Made by a program: the position numbers and the translations under genes | Assembly (NCBI RefSeq): GCF_000399665.1 | Contig: NZ_KB976986.1 | Coordinates: forward strand, 3,446,938-3,510,937 | DNA: 64,000 nt | DNA from: Acinetobacter calcoaceticus ANC 3811 | Lineage (GTDB): Bacteria > Pseudomonadota > Gammaproteobacteria > Pseudomonadales > Moraxellaceae | Direction: 5' to 3' | The notes under the pieces: model-generated | What the model saw: only the letters and a program-made list of their open reading frames with translations | The model's database searches: none | Told to the model about the DNA's origin: nothing | Part shown: in pieces, positions 26,507-35,254 of the stretch | Layout of the letters: each line of letters opens with the position of its first letter | Numbering within the stretch: position 1 is the first letter of the stretch

Positions 26507-27259
26507 ATGGGTCAGAAGGTTCATCCAATCGGTATCCGCCTAGGTGTTGTGAAACGTCATAACGCTAACTGGTATGCGAGTCCGAAACAATACGCTGAAT
26601 ACTTGCTTAAAGATCTTCAAGTTCGTGAGTTTTTAAATAAAAAACTTAAGAATGCGATGATCAGCAACATTCTTATCGAACGTCCATCAGGCGCTGCTAA
26701 AGTAACTATTAGCACAGCTCGTCCTGGTATCGTAATCGGTAAAAAAGGCGAAGATATTGAGAAATTACAGCGCGAACTTACCAGCATTATGGGTGTTCCT
26801 GCGCAAGTAAGTATCAATGAAATTGATCGCCCAGACTTAGATGCGCGTTTAGTTGCTGAAGCAATCGCTTCTCAATTAGAAAAGCGTGTAATGTTCCGTC
26901 GTGCTATGAAGCGTGCGGTTCAAAACACTATGCGTGCTGGTGCTAAAGGTATCAAAGTTGAAGTGTCTGGCCGTTTAGGTGGTGCAGAGATTGCTCGTAC
27001 AGAATGGTATCGTGAAGGTCGTGTACCTTTACATACATTACGTGCAGACATTGACTATGCTACTGTGCGTGCAGAAACAACTTACGGTACGATTGGTGTT
27101 AAAGTTTGGATTTTCCGTGGTGAGATTTTAGGTGGCATGAAACAAGTCATGAACCCTGCTCCTGCTGAAGATCGTCCAGCTAAACGTGGTCGTGGTCGTG
27201 GTGAAGGTCAAGAGCGTCGTGGTCGTCGCGGTGACCGTGCTGCTGACAAGGGAGAATAA
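26507..27259 (+). CDS. rpsC: ribosomal protein S3 (uS3)
   Basis: S3 forms part of the mRNA entry channel and its helicase activity. The 250-residue protein has the KH-domain motif RPGIVIGKKGEDI (about residues 72-84). The C-terminal 30 residues are an Arg/Gly/Glu-rich tail (RGRGRGEGQERRGRRGD), longer than in E. coli (233 residues). Confidence 0.98.
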   Translation: MGQKVHPIGIRLGVVKRHNANWYASPKQYAEYLLKDLQVREFLNKKLKNAMISNILIERPSGAAKVTISTARPGIVIGKKGEDIEKLQRELTSIMGVPAQVSINEIDRPDLDARLVAEAIASQLEKRVMFRRAMKRAVQNTMRAGAKGIKVEVSGRLGGAEIARTEWYREGRVPLHTLRADIDYATVRAETTYGTIGVKVWIFRGEILGGMKQVMNPAPAEDRPAKRGRGRGEGQERRGRRGDRAADKGE

Positions 27260-27262
27260 TCC

Positions 27263-27676
27263 ATGTTGCAACCTAAACGTACCAAATTCCGTAAGGTGCA
27301 CAAAGGCCGTAATACTGGTCTAGCGCATCGTGGTAGTACAGTATCATTTGGTTCGATTGCAATTAAAGCAACTGAACGTGGTCGTATGACTGCGCGTCAG
27401 ATTGAAGCTGCACGTCGTACTATTAGCCGCCGTATTAAGCGTGGTGGTAAAATCTTTATTCGCGTATTCCCGGATAAGCCGATTACTCAAAAGCCTCTTG
27501 AAGTGCGTATGGGTAAAGGTAAGGGTAGCGTGGAATACTGGGTTTGCCAGATCCAACCAGGCAAGATCCTGTACGAAATTGAAGGTGTGAACGAAGAATT
27601 AGCGCGTGAAGCATTTGCTTTAGCTGCTGCTAAACTTCCGTTTAAAACCACTATCGTGACTCGGACGGTAATGTAA
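27263..27676 (+). CDS. rplP: ribosomal protein L16 (uL16)
   Basis: L16 helps shape the A site and binds late in 50S assembly. The 137-residue sequence shows the diagnostic MLQPKRTKFRKVHKGRNTG start and RIFPDKP-like segment (RVFPDKPITQKPLEVRMGKGKGSVEYWV). The stop overlaps the rpmC start. Confidence 0.98.
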   Translation: MLQPKRTKFRKVHKGRNTGLAHRGSTVSFGSIAIKATERGRMTARQIEAARRTISRRIKRGGKIFIRVFPDKPITQKPLEVRMGKGKGSVEYWVCQIQPGKILYEIEGVNEELAREAFALAAAKLPFKTTIVTRTVM

Positions 27677-27873
27677 TGAAAACTAAAGATTTACGTGAAA
27701 AGTCGGTAGAAGAGTTGAAAGCTTTGCTTGATGAGCAACAGCTTAACCAATTCCGTCTTCGTATGGCGAAAGCAACTGGTCAGTTGGGTAAATCGCACGA
27801 AGTGCAAGTTGCTCGTAAGACAATTGCTCGTATTAAGACACTCCTTACCGAAAAACAGGGGAACGGACAATGA
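27676..27873 (+). CDS. rpmC: ribosomal protein L29 (uL29)
   Basis: L29 is a small helical protein next to L23 at the tunnel exit. The 65-residue sequence MKTKDLREKSVEELKALL with the RMAKATGQL core is characteristic. It overlaps rplP by one base and rpsQ by four. Confidence 0.97.
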   Translation: MKTKDLREKSVEELKALLDEQQLNQFRLRMAKATGQLGKSHEVQVARKTIARIKTLLTEKQGNGQ

Positions 27874-28127
27874 GTGAAAAAACAGTCCGCACGTTAACCG
27901 GCAAAGTCGTAAGTGACAAAATGGATAAATCTATTGTTGTTCTTATTGAACGCCGCGTTCAACACCCGTTGTATGGCAAGTCAATTCGCCGTTCAACTAA
28001 GTTACACGCTCATGATGAGAATAACGTCGCTAAAATTGGTGATGTTGTGACAATCAAAGAAAGCCGCCCAATTTCTAAAACTAAAGCTTGGACTTTAGTG
28101 GAAGTAGTTGAAGCAGCTGCTGAGTAA
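27870..28127 (+). CDS. rpsQ: ribosomal protein S17 (uS17)
   Basis: S17 is a primary 30S assembly protein with an OB fold. The 85-residue protein has GKVVSDKMDKSIVV and the HDENN..GDVV..KESRPISKTK region. It is the last gene of the classical S10 operon; a long hairpin separates it from rplN. Confidence 0.97.
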   Translation: MSEKTVRTLTGKVVSDKMDKSIVVLIERRVQHPLYGKSIRRSTKLHAHDENNVAKIGDVVTIKESRPISKTKAWTLVEVVEAAAE

Positions 28128-28140
28128 TTCGACGTTCTTG

Positions 28141-28169
28141 TTGCATCATCGGTCAATTTCGAGTACTCT
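28141..28169 (+). promoter_or_regulatory. candidate spc-operon promoter before rplN
   Basis: TTGCAT and TACTCT are 17 bases apart in the rpsQ-rplN gap, where E. coli has the spc promoter. The boxes overlap the long inverted repeat described separately. Sequence match only. Confidence 0.4.
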
Positions 28170-28200
28170 TTGAGCCTTTCGAAATTGTGACCGGTGATGC
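28143..28200 (+). other. long RNA hairpin between rpsQ and rplN
   Basis: GCATCATCGGTCA and TGACCGGTGATGC pair with one G-U, and the stem continues through ATTTCGA/TCGAAAT past a two-base bulge, giving about 20 base pairs around a 16-base loop. No T run follows, so it is more likely an RNase III-type processing site or a regulatory structure than a terminator. Confidence 0.7.
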
Positions 28201-28219
28201 TCGGTTTTGGAGTAGGGCA

Positions 28220-28588
28220 ATGATTCAAACCGAAACTATGCTCGACGTAGCAGACAACAGTGGTGCTCGCCGCGTACAATGTATTAAAGTACTTGGTGGT
28301 TCACATCGTCGTTATGCTTCTGTTGGCGACATTATTAAAGTTACTGTAAAAGAAGCAATCCCACGCGCACGTGTTAAAAAAGGTGACGTGATGAATGCGG
28401 TTGTAGTTCGTACTAAATTCGGCATTCGTCGTCCAGATGGTTCTGTGATCCGTTTTGATGATAATGCTGCAGTTATCCTGAACAACAACAAAGCTCCGAT
28501 TGCTACTCGTATCTTCGGACCAGTGACTCGTGAACTTCGTACTGAACAGTTCATGAAAATCATTTCATTGGCTCCTGAAGTTCTATAA
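28220..28588 (+). CDS. rplN: ribosomal protein L14 (uL14)
   Basis: L14 forms an intersubunit bridge with 16S rRNA. The 122-residue length and start MIQTETMLDVADNSGAR are standard. The ATG at 28220 follows GGAG at eight bases; the frame is open from 28187 through the hairpin region, but that part is leader. Confidence 0.98.
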   Translation: MIQTETMLDVADNSGARRVQCIKVLGGSHRRYASVGDIIKVTVKEAIPRARVKKGDVMNAVVVRTKFGIRRPDGSVIRFDDNAAVILNNNKAPIATRIFGPVTRELRTEQFMKIISLAPEVL

Positions 28589-28597
28589 GAGGCAATC

Positions 28598-28915
28598 ATG
28601 GCTAAGATTAAAAAAGGCGATCAGGTTATCGTGATCGCAGGTAAAGAAAAAGGCAAACAGGGTACTGTATTGTCTGTTTCTGAAGACCGCGTTAAGGTTG
28701 AAGGCCTTAACTTAGTGAAGAAGCATCAAAAGCCGAATCGTGTAACTGGCGCCGAAGGCGGTATTGTTACTCAAGAAGCTTCGCTTCATATTTCAAACGT
28801 GGCAATTTTAAATGCTACAACCCAGAAGGCTGACCGTGTTGGTTACCAAGTGATTGATGGCGTGAAAACTCGCGTTTATAAATCAAATGGTGAATCAGTG
28901 GCGGTAGCGAAGTAA
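28598..28915 (+). CDS. rplX: ribosomal protein L24 (uL24)
   Basis: L24 nucleates 50S assembly. The 105-residue protein has the KOW motif near the start (KKGDQVIVIAGKEKGKQGTV) and the NLVKKHQKP stretch. Confidence 0.97.
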   Translation: MAKIKKGDQVIVIAGKEKGKQGTVLSVSEDRVKVEGLNLVKKHQKPNRVTGAEGGIVTQEASLHISNVAILNATTQKADRVGYQVIDGVKTRVYKSNGESVAVAK

Positions 28916-28930
28916 TAGGTTGAATAGGCG

Positions 28931-29467
28931 ATGGCCAGACTTAAAGCACGTTACAATGATGAACTTAAAGCAAAGTTAAAAGAAGAACTTAGCGTTAAGA
29001 ACGTGATGGAAATTCCACGCATCACAAAAATCACCCTAAACATGGGTGTAGGCGCAGCTGCAACTGATAAGAAATTATTAGATGGTGCTGTAGTCGACAT
29101 GCAGTTAATTGCTGGTCAAAAACCAGTAATTACACTTGCTCGTAAATCTATCGCAGGTTTTAAAATCCGTGATGGATGGCCGATTGGTTGTAAAGTTACT
29201 TTACGTGGCGACCAAATGTACGAGTTCTTGGATCGTTTGATCTCAATCGCAATCCCTCGTATCCGTGACTTCCGTGGTTTCTCTTCGAAATCATTTGATG
29301 GTCGTGGTAACTACTCAATGGGTTTGAAAGAGCAAATCGTTTTCCCTGAAATCGATTTCGATAAGATTGATCGTATTCGTGGTATGGATATTACTATTAC
29401 TACGACTGCTCGCACCGATGACGAAGGCCGTGCGCTTATGCGTGCATTCGGCTTCCCGTTCAAATAA
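28931..29467 (+). CDS. rplE: ribosomal protein L5 (uL5)
   Basis: L5 binds 5S rRNA in the central protuberance and contacts P-site tRNA. The 178-residue sequence has the family PRITKITLNMGVG and FPEIDFDKIDRIRGMDITI segments. Confidence 0.98.
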   Translation: MARLKARYNDELKAKLKEELSVKNVMEIPRITKITLNMGVGAAATDKKLLDGAVVDMQLIAGQKPVITLARKSIAGFKIRDGWPIGCKVTLRGDQMYEFLDRLISIAIPRIRDFRGFSSKSFDGRGNYSMGLKEQIVFPEIDFDKIDRIRGMDITITTTARTDDEGRALMRAFGFPFK

Positions 29468-29476
29468 GAGGTCGAT

Positions 29477-29782
29477 ATGGCTAAGAAAGGTATGATTAAT
29501 CGCGAATTGAAACGCGAAAAAACAGTTGCGAAATACGCTGCAAAACGTGCTGAATTAAAAGCTACTATTGCAAACGTAAACGCAAGTGAAGAAGAGCGTT
29601 TCGAAGCGACGTTAAAGTTACAGGCATTGCCACGTAATGCATCTCCGGTGCGTCTTCGTAACCGTTGTGGTTTAACTGGTCGTCCTCATGGTTACTTCCG
29701 TAAGTTCGGTTTAAGCCGTAACAAACTACGTGAAACAGTAATGCAGGGTGATGTACCAGGCGTTGTTAAGGCAAGCTGGTAA
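29477..29782 (+). CDS. rpsN: ribosomal protein S14 (uS14), zinc-independent form
   Basis: S14 is a 30S head protein. This is the long (101-residue) form lacking the CxxC zinc ribbon of the short form; only one cysteine (RNRCGLTGRPHGY) is present. The L36 of the same operon keeps its zinc ligands, so the operon mixes both types, as in E. coli. Confidence 0.97.
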   Translation: MAKKGMINRELKREKTVAKYAAKRAELKATIANVNASEEERFEATLKLQALPRNASPVRLRNRCGLTGRPHGYFRKFGLSRNKLRETVMQGDVPGVVKASW

Positions 29783-29793
29783 GGAGCGACTAA

Positions 29794-30189
29794 ATGAGTA
29801 TGCAAGATACCGTTGCCGACATGCTAACACGTGTTCGTAACGCACAAATGGCTAAGAAACAAACTGTTTCTATGCCTTCTTCTAAGTTGAAAGTTGCAAT
29901 TGCAAACGTTCTTCAACAAGAAGGTTATATTTCAAATGTAGAAGTTGCTCAAGAAGAGACAAAATCTACTTTGACAATTACTTTAAAATATTTCGAAGGC
30001 AAACCAGTTATCGAAGTGGTTAAGCGCGTAAGCCGTCCAGGTCTTCGCCAATACCGCGGTAAAGATAAACTTCCAAGCGTTAAGCAAGGTTTAGGTATTG
30101 CAATTGTTTCTACAAGCAAAGGCATCATGACTGATCGCGCTGCACGTGCTGCAGGCGTTGGTGGTGAAGTTATTGCTTTTGTTTCTTAA
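29794..30189 (+). CDS. rpsH: ribosomal protein S8 (uS8)
   Basis: S8 is a primary 30S binder and, in E. coli, represses the spc operon at the rplE start. The 131-residue protein starts MSMQDTVADMLTRVRNAQ and ends with the GIMTDRAARAAGVGGEVIAFVS motif. AAGGAG lies seven bases before the ATG. Confidence 0.97.
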   Translation: MSMQDTVADMLTRVRNAQMAKKQTVSMPSSKLKVAIANVLQQEGYISNVEVAQEETKSTLTITLKYFEGKPVIEVVKRVSRPGLRQYRGKDKLPSVKQGLGIAIVSTSKGIMTDRAARAAGVGGEVIAFVS

Positions 30190-30202
30190 TAGGTGATTCC
30201 TC

Positions 30203-30736
30203 ATGTCTCGTGTGGCTAAAGCCCCAGTAACTGTACCGAATGGTGTAACAGTTACTCAGAACGGCCGGCAGGTCGAAGTGAAAGGCAGCAAAGGTACGTT
30301 GTCTTTCAACCTGCATGCGCTGGTCGAGCTAAAACAGGAAGAAGGTAAACTTCAACTTGCTCCAGTTAAAGAATCGAAAGATGCTTGGATGCAAGCTGGT
30401 ACTGCTCGCGCTGTATTGAATAACCTTGTAAAAGGGGTTAGCGAAGGCTTTGAACGTAAGTTACAGCTAGTTGGTGTTGGTTATAAAGCTGCGGTTAAGG
30501 GTACTGTTGTAAACCTTAACCTTGGTTTTTCACACCCAATTGACTACGCTTTACCTGAAAGTGTAACAGCGGAAACTCCAACTGCAACTGAAATCATTTT
30601 GAAATCAGCAAACAAGCAGTTGTTAGGTCAAGTAGCGGCAGAAATCCGTGCGTATCGTTCTCCTGAACCATATAAAGGTAAAGGTGTTCGTTATTCGGAT
30701 GAAGTCATTCTTCGTAAAGAAGCTAAGAAGAAATAA
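30203..30736 (+). CDS. rplF: ribosomal protein L6 (uL6)
   Basis: L6 lies near the factor-binding site of the 50S. The 177-residue sequence has the end motif RSPEPYKGKGVRYSDEVILRKEAKKK and the internal LVGVGYKAAVKG. Confidence 0.98.
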   Translation: MSRVAKAPVTVPNGVTVTQNGRQVEVKGSKGTLSFNLHALVELKQEEGKLQLAPVKESKDAWMQAGTARAVLNNLVKGVSEGFERKLQLVGVGYKAAVKGTVVNLNLGFSHPIDYALPESVTAETPTATEIILKSANKQLLGQVAAEIRAYRSPEPYKGKGVRYSDEVILRKEAKKK

Positions 30737-30750
30737 GGCGCGAGGTTCTT

Positions 30751-31101
30751 ATGAACGAAAAGAAACAAACCCGTTTGCGTCGTGCGAAAAGCACACGCTT
30801 GCACATCCGTGCATTGGGTGCGACTCGTTTGTGTGTAAACCGCACTCCGCGTCACATCTATGCTCAAGTTATTTCAGCAGATGGTGGCAAAGTTTTAGCA
30901 CAAGCTTCAACTTTGGATGCATCTTTACGTAGCGGTACTACAGGTAATGTAGATGCTGCTACTAAAGTAGGTGCTTTAATCGCAGAGCGCGCGAAAGCAG
31001 CTGGTGTAACTAAAGTTGCATTTGACCGTTCTGGTTTTAAATATCATGGTCGTATCAAAGCCTTGGCTGATGCTGCTCGTGAAAACGGCTTGGAGTTCTA
31101 A
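30751..31101 (+). CDS. rplR: ribosomal protein L18 (uL18)
   Basis: L18 binds 5S rRNA together with L5. The 116-residue protein has a basic N-terminus (KKQTRLRRAKSTRLHIR) and the conserved FDRSGFKYHGRIKALADAARENGLEF end. Confidence 0.98.
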   Translation: MNEKKQTRLRRAKSTRLHIRALGATRLCVNRTPRHIYAQVISADGGKVLAQASTLDASLRSGTTGNVDAATKVGALIAERAKAAGVTKVAFDRSGFKYHGRIKALADAARENGLEF

Positions 31102-31103
31102 TC

Positions 31104-31601
31104 ATGGCTAAAGTTGAACAAAACGAAGGTCTTGTTGAAAAGCTGGTTGCCGTTGATCGTGTAGCCAAAGTTGTTAAGGGCGGTCGTATCTTCTCTTTCA
31201 CAGCATTAACTGTTGTGGGTGATGGTAATGGTCGTGTTGGTTTTGGTCGTGGTAAAGCACGTGAAGTTCCAGCTGCTATTTCTAAAGCACTTGAAGCTGC
31301 ACGTCGCAACATGATTACTGTAGACCTTGCTGGTACTACTTTACAACACCCTGTGAATGCTCGTCATGGTGCAAGCCGTGTATACATGCAACCTGCTTCT
31401 GAAGGTACTGGCGTAATCGCTGGTGGCGCAATGCGTGCTGTTCTAGAAGCTGCAGGCGTGCATAACGTACTTGCTAAATGTTATGGTTCTACTAATGCTG
31501 CAAACGTAGTAAACGCAACTTTCAAAGGTTTGCGTGATATGACTTCTCCTGAGAAAGTCGCTGCGAAACGTGGTAAATCAGTAGCAGAAATTCAAGGGTA
31601 A
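31104..31601 (+). CDS. rpsE: ribosomal protein S5 (uS5)
   Basis: S5 acts in translational accuracy and lines the mRNA entry site. The 165-residue protein has the RIFSFTALTVVGDGNGRVGFGRGKAREVPAAI core and the GVHNVLAKCYGSTNAANVVNAT motif. Confidence 0.98.
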   Translation: MAKVEQNEGLVEKLVAVDRVAKVVKGGRIFSFTALTVVGDGNGRVGFGRGKAREVPAAISKALEAARRNMITVDLAGTTLQHPVNARHGASRVYMQPASEGTGVIAGGAMRAVLEAAGVHNVLAKCYGSTNAANVVNATFKGLRDMTSPEKVAAKRGKSVAEIQG

Positions 31602-31607
31602 TCAATC

Positions 31608-31784
31608 ATGAAAACGATTAAAGTTACCCAGACTAAATCTTCTTCACATCGCTTGAAAAATCACAAGCTTTGCTTACAAGGTTTAGGTCTGCGTCGTATT
31701 GGTCATACTGTAGAAGTGCAAGATACGCCTTCTAACCGTGGTATGGTCAACAAAGTCTACTATATGGTTAGTGTAGAGGAATAA
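31608..31784 (+). CDS. rpmD: ribosomal protein L30 (uL30)
   Basis: This 58-residue gene lies between rpsE and rplO, the usual place of rpmD. The protein starts MKTIKVTQTKSSSHRLKNHK and ends YYMVSVEE, with the family core GLGLRRIGHTVEVQDTPSNRGMVNKV. L30 is a small 50S protein dispensable in many bacteria. It is followed three bases later by rplO. Confidence 0.95.
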   Translation: MKTIKVTQTKSSSHRLKNHKLCLQGLGLRRIGHTVEVQDTPSNRGMVNKVYYMVSVEE

Positions 31785-31787
31785 GCC

Positions 31788-32228
31788 ATGACTCTGCGTT
31801 TAAATGAGCTTGCGCCTGCAGAAGGTGCAAAACGTGAAAACCGTCGTTTAGGCCGTGGTATCGGTTCTGGCGTTGGTAAGACCGGTGGCCGTGGTGTCAA
31901 AGGTCAGAAATCACGTAAAAGTGGTGGCGTTCGTCCAGGCTTTGAAGGCGGTCAAACTGCGATTTATCGTCGTTTACCTAAATTCGGTTTCACTAGCCAA
32001 ATCGCTTTAAAAACTGCTGAAGTACGTTTATCTGAGTTAAACAAAGTTGAAGGCGACATCGTTAGCCTAGAGACTTTGAAAGCTGCGAATGTTGTTCGTC
32101 GTGACCAAATTCGTGCTCGTATCGTACTTTCTGGTGAAATCACTCGTGTATTCACTGTTCAAGGTGTTGCATTGACTAAAGGCGCTAAAGCTGCGATTGA
32201 AGCAGCTGGCGGCAAAGTCGAGGAGTAA
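31788..32228 (+). CDS. rplO: ribosomal protein L15 (uL15)
   Basis: L15 is a late-assembly 50S protein. The 146-residue protein has the Gly/Arg-rich N-terminal extension (RRLGRGIGSGVGKTGGRGVKGQKSRKSGG) and the FEGGQTAIYRRLPKFGF motif. Confidence 0.98.
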   Translation: MTLRLNELAPAEGAKRENRRLGRGIGSGVGKTGGRGVKGQKSRKSGGVRPGFEGGQTAIYRRLPKFGFTSQIALKTAEVRLSELNKVEGDIVSLETLKAANVVRRDQIRARIVLSGEITRVFTVQGVALTKGAKAAIEAAGGKVEE

Positions 32229-32234
32229 TCTCGA

Positions 32235-33593
32235 GTGTCTATGTCTCCTAGTTCTTCAGGTCATGTCAACATGATGAAAGGTCAGCCATTTCACGTGAAA
32301 TATCGTGAAATTATTCGCCGGATGAGTTTTCTAATCGGTGCATTGCTGGTCTTTCGACTAGGAGCGCATATTCCAGTACCAGGCATTAATAATGCTGCGT
32401 TAGAAAATTTATTTCATGCGAACCAAGGAACTATTCTTGGGCTATTCAATATGTTTTCTGGCGGTGCTTTAGAGCGAATGTCTATTCTTGCTTTAGGAAT
32501 TATGCCTTACATTTCTGCATCAATTATTGTGCAGTTAATGTCTACGGTAATTCCTTCACTAGAAGCCTTGAAAAAGGAAGGTGAGCAAGGTAAGCGTAAA
32601 ATTAATCAATATACGCGTCAGGGTACATTATTGCTTGCAGTGGTTCAGGCAGTTGGTATGTGTGCAGGTTTGATTGGTCAGGGTATTACTCTGTCAGTTG
32701 GTCTTGAGTTTTATATACCAGCAGTTACATCACTTGTCGCTGGAACTATGTTCTTAATGTGGCTAGGTGAACAAATCACTGAAAGAGGTATTGGTAACGG
32801 TATCTCAATGATTATTTTTGCTGGTATTGTTTCTGGTTTGCCTAAATTAATTATGCAATCAGTTTCATCAGTAGATAATGGTCAGACAAGCTTAATTGGT
32901 CTTGTGATCTTTGGTCTTTTGTCTGTAGGTGTGTTGGCTGCGATTGTGTTTATTGAAAAAGCACAACGTCGCATTCCAGTAAACTATGCACAAAAGCAGC
33001 AAGGTCGTCGTATATTTACAGCACAGCAGACACATTTGCCATTGAAAATTAATATGGCTGGTGTGATTCCTGCGATTTTTGCAAGTTCTTTACTATTGTT
33101 CCCAGCGAGTCTTGGTCAATGGGTAGGAAGTGCAGATGCAAATGCTGGATTAATTAAGCGTAGCTTACAAGATTTAGCTTTAGTATTGTCGCCTGGACAG
33201 CCTTTGTATTTGGTGCTCTTTGGTGCGTTAATTATCTTTTTCTGTTACTTTTATACGGCTTTAGTATTTAGCCCTAAGGAAGTATCAGAAAATCTAAAAC
33301 GCAGCGGAGCTTATGTGCCTGGTATTCGCCCAGGTGAGCAAACTGCTCGTTACTTAGATCATATTCTTAATCGTTTGACGTTTATTGGTGCGATTTATAT
33401 TACGGTCATTTGTTTAATGCCAATGATTCTACAGAGTTCTTTTGGAATCCCATTCTCTTTGGGTGGTACATCATTACTAATCGTAGTTGTCGTTGTTATG
33501 GACTTTATGGCTCAGCTACAAGCGCACTTAACATCTCATCAATATGATAATCAAACATTAATGAGAAAAACGACTGCTCATCCTAAGGGATAA
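32235..33593 (+). CDS. secY: SecY, protein translocase channel subunit
   Basis: SecY is the channel of the Sec translocon in the inner membrane. The 452-residue protein has ten predicted membrane segments and signature stretches [23 protein letters not shown] and [17 protein letters not shown]. The start is GTG at 32235 (GGAG nine bases upstream); an ATG two codons later is an alternative. As in other proteobacteria it sits between rplO and rpmJ. Confidence 0.98.
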
Positions 33594-33613
33594 GCGCACT
33601 TAGAGGTTTCATC

Positions 33614-33730
33614 ATGAAAGTACAAGCTTCTGTAAAGAAAATTTGTGGTAGCTGTAAAGTTATCCGTCGTAATGGGGTTATTCGCGTAATTTGTAGCGCA
33701 GAACCTCGTCATAAGCAGCGTCAAGGTTAA
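33614..33730 (+). CDS. rpmJ: ribosomal protein L36 (bL36)
   Basis: This 38-residue gene follows secY. The protein [20 protein letters not shown] has a zinc-binding Cys-x2-Cys pair and a later Cys-x4-His (CSAEPRH), so it is the zinc-containing form of L36. Spacing and sequence are diagnostic. Confidence 0.95.
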
Positions 33731-33745
33731 TCTAATCAAGACCTG

Positions 33746-33775
33746 TTGATTTCAGTAGGCGAATTGGGTTAATAT
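33746..33775 (+). promoter_or_regulatory. candidate alpha-operon promoter before rpsM
   Basis: TTGATT and TAATAT are 18 bases apart, followed by a GC-rich discriminator (CCGCCCC). The same GC block is the left arm of a hairpin with GGGGCGG (33776-33801). It lies 60 bases before rpsM, where the alpha-operon leader of E. coli is located. Confidence 0.5.
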
Positions 33776-33835
33776 CCGCCCCTCAAGATTTTGTGGGGCG
33801 GTTGATTATCTCTACTGCCTTTTTGGAGAAAGTGA

Positions 33836-34192
33836 ATGGCTCGTATTGCCGGTGTAAACATTCCGGATAACAAGCATGCTGTTATCTCCCTCACTTACAT
33901 CTTTGGTGTCGGTCGCCATACTGCTAAGAATATCTTAACAGCAGTTGGTATTACTGAAACTACTAAGATCCGTGAGTTGGACGATGCTCAGCTTGATGCG
34001 ATTCGTGCAGAAGTTGCTAAGGTTCCTACCGAAGGTGACTTACGTCGCGAAATTTCCATGAACATTAAACGTTTAATGGATTTGGGTTGCTATCGCGGCC
34101 TTCGCCATCGTCGCAGCTTGCCTGTCCGTGGTCAACGCACCAAAACTAACGCACGTACCCGTAAAGGTCCGCGCAAACCGATTAAAAAGTAA
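33836..34192 (+). CDS. rpsM: ribosomal protein S13 (uS13)
   Basis: S13 forms bridges to the 50S from the 30S head. The 118-residue protein has ARIAGVNIPDNK at the start and the basic C-terminus GLRHRRSLPVRGQRTKTNARTRKGPRKPIKK. It is the first gene of the alpha part of the block. Confidence 0.98.
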   Translation: MARIAGVNIPDNKHAVISLTYIFGVGRHTAKNILTAVGITETTKIRELDDAQLDAIRAEVAKVPTEGDLRREISMNIKRLMDLGCYRGLRHRRSLPVRGQRTKTNARTRKGPRKPIKK

Positions 34193-34211
34193 GATTTCTG
34201 GAAGCTAAAAG

Positions 34212-34598
34212 ATGGCTAAAGATACTCGCACACGCAAGAAGGTCACCCGTACCGTCTCTGAAGGTGTTGCACACATTCACGCTTCTTTTAATAACACCAT
34301 TGTTACGATTACTGATCGTCAAGGTAATGCATTGGCTTGGGCTACCTCTGGTGGACAAGGCTTCCGTGGTTCACGTAAATCAACTCCGTTTGCTGCTCAG
34401 GTAGCTGCTGAAGTTGCTGGTAAAGCAGCTTTAGATTACGGTTTGAAAAATCTGGATGTCCTTGTAAAAGGTCCTGGTCCAGGTCGTGAGTCTGCGGTTC
34501 GTGCATTAGGCGCAGTGGGTTATAAAATTAACAGCATTACCGATGTGACGCCAATTCCTCACAACGGTTGCCGTCCACCTAAAAAACGTCGCGTGTAA
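34212..34598 (+). CDS. rpsK: ribosomal protein S11 (uS11)
   Basis: S11 lies on the 30S platform near the mRNA exit. The 128-residue sequence has HIHASFNNTIVTITD and ends with the conserved PIPHNGCRPPKKRRV. Confidence 0.98.
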   Translation: MAKDTRTRKKVTRTVSEGVAHIHASFNNTIVTITDRQGNALAWATSGGQGFRGSRKSTPFAAQVAAEVAGKAALDYGLKNLDVLVKGPGPGRESAVRALGAVGYKINSITDVTPIPHNGCRPPKKRRV

Positions 34599-34610
34599 GG
34601 AGAAACATTC

Positions 34611-35237
34611 ATGGCTCGTTATATTGGTCCAAAATGCAAACTCTCTCGCCGCGAAGGGACAGACCTGCAACTTAAATCTGGCGTTAAACCTTTTGACGTC
34701 AAAACTAAAAAAGCTAACAAAGCACCTGGTCAACATGGTCAGGCACGCGGTGGTAAGCAATCTGAGTATTCACTACAATTACGTGAAAAACAAAAAGTCC
34801 GTCGTATTTACGGTGTGTTAGAACGTCAATTTAGTAACTACTATAAAGAAGCAGCTCGTGTTAAAGGCGCAACAGGTGAGAACTTGTTGAAATTGCTTGA
34901 AAGCCGTCTTGATAACGTTGTTTATCGCATGGGTTTTGGTTCTACACGTGCAGAAGCTCGTCAGTTAGTAAGTCACCGTAGCATTACTTTGAATGGTCGT
35001 CGTGTAAACATCGCATCTATTCAAGTTAAAGCTGGTGATGTAATTGCGGTTCACGAAGGTGCTAAACAACAATTGCGTATTAAAAACGCGATTGAGTTAG
35101 CTGCACAACGTGGTATTCCAGCTTGGATCGATGTTGATCATTCTAAGCTTGAAGGTACGTTTAAAGCTGCACCAGATCGTGCTGATTTACCTGCTGAAAT
35201 CAATGAAAGCTTGATTGTAGAATTGTATTCTAAATAA
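34611..35237 (+). CDS. rpsD: ribosomal protein S4 (uS4)
   Basis: S4 starts 30S assembly and in E. coli represses the alpha operon. The 208-residue protein has the S4 RNA-binding domain (RLDNVVYRMGFGSTRAEARQLVSHRSITLNG, about residues 96-126) and no N-terminal zinc cluster. Confidence 0.98.
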   Translation: MARYIGPKCKLSRREGTDLQLKSGVKPFDVKTKKANKAPGQHGQARGGKQSEYSLQLREKQKVRRIYGVLERQFSNYYKEAARVKGATGENLLKLLESRLDNVVYRMGFGSTRAEARQLVSHRSITLNGRRVNIASIQVKAGDVIAVHEGAKQQLRIKNAIELAAQRGIPAWIDVDHSKLEGTFKAAPDRADLPAEINESLIVELYSK

Positions 35238-35254
35238 TCCTTGAGGTAGCAATA

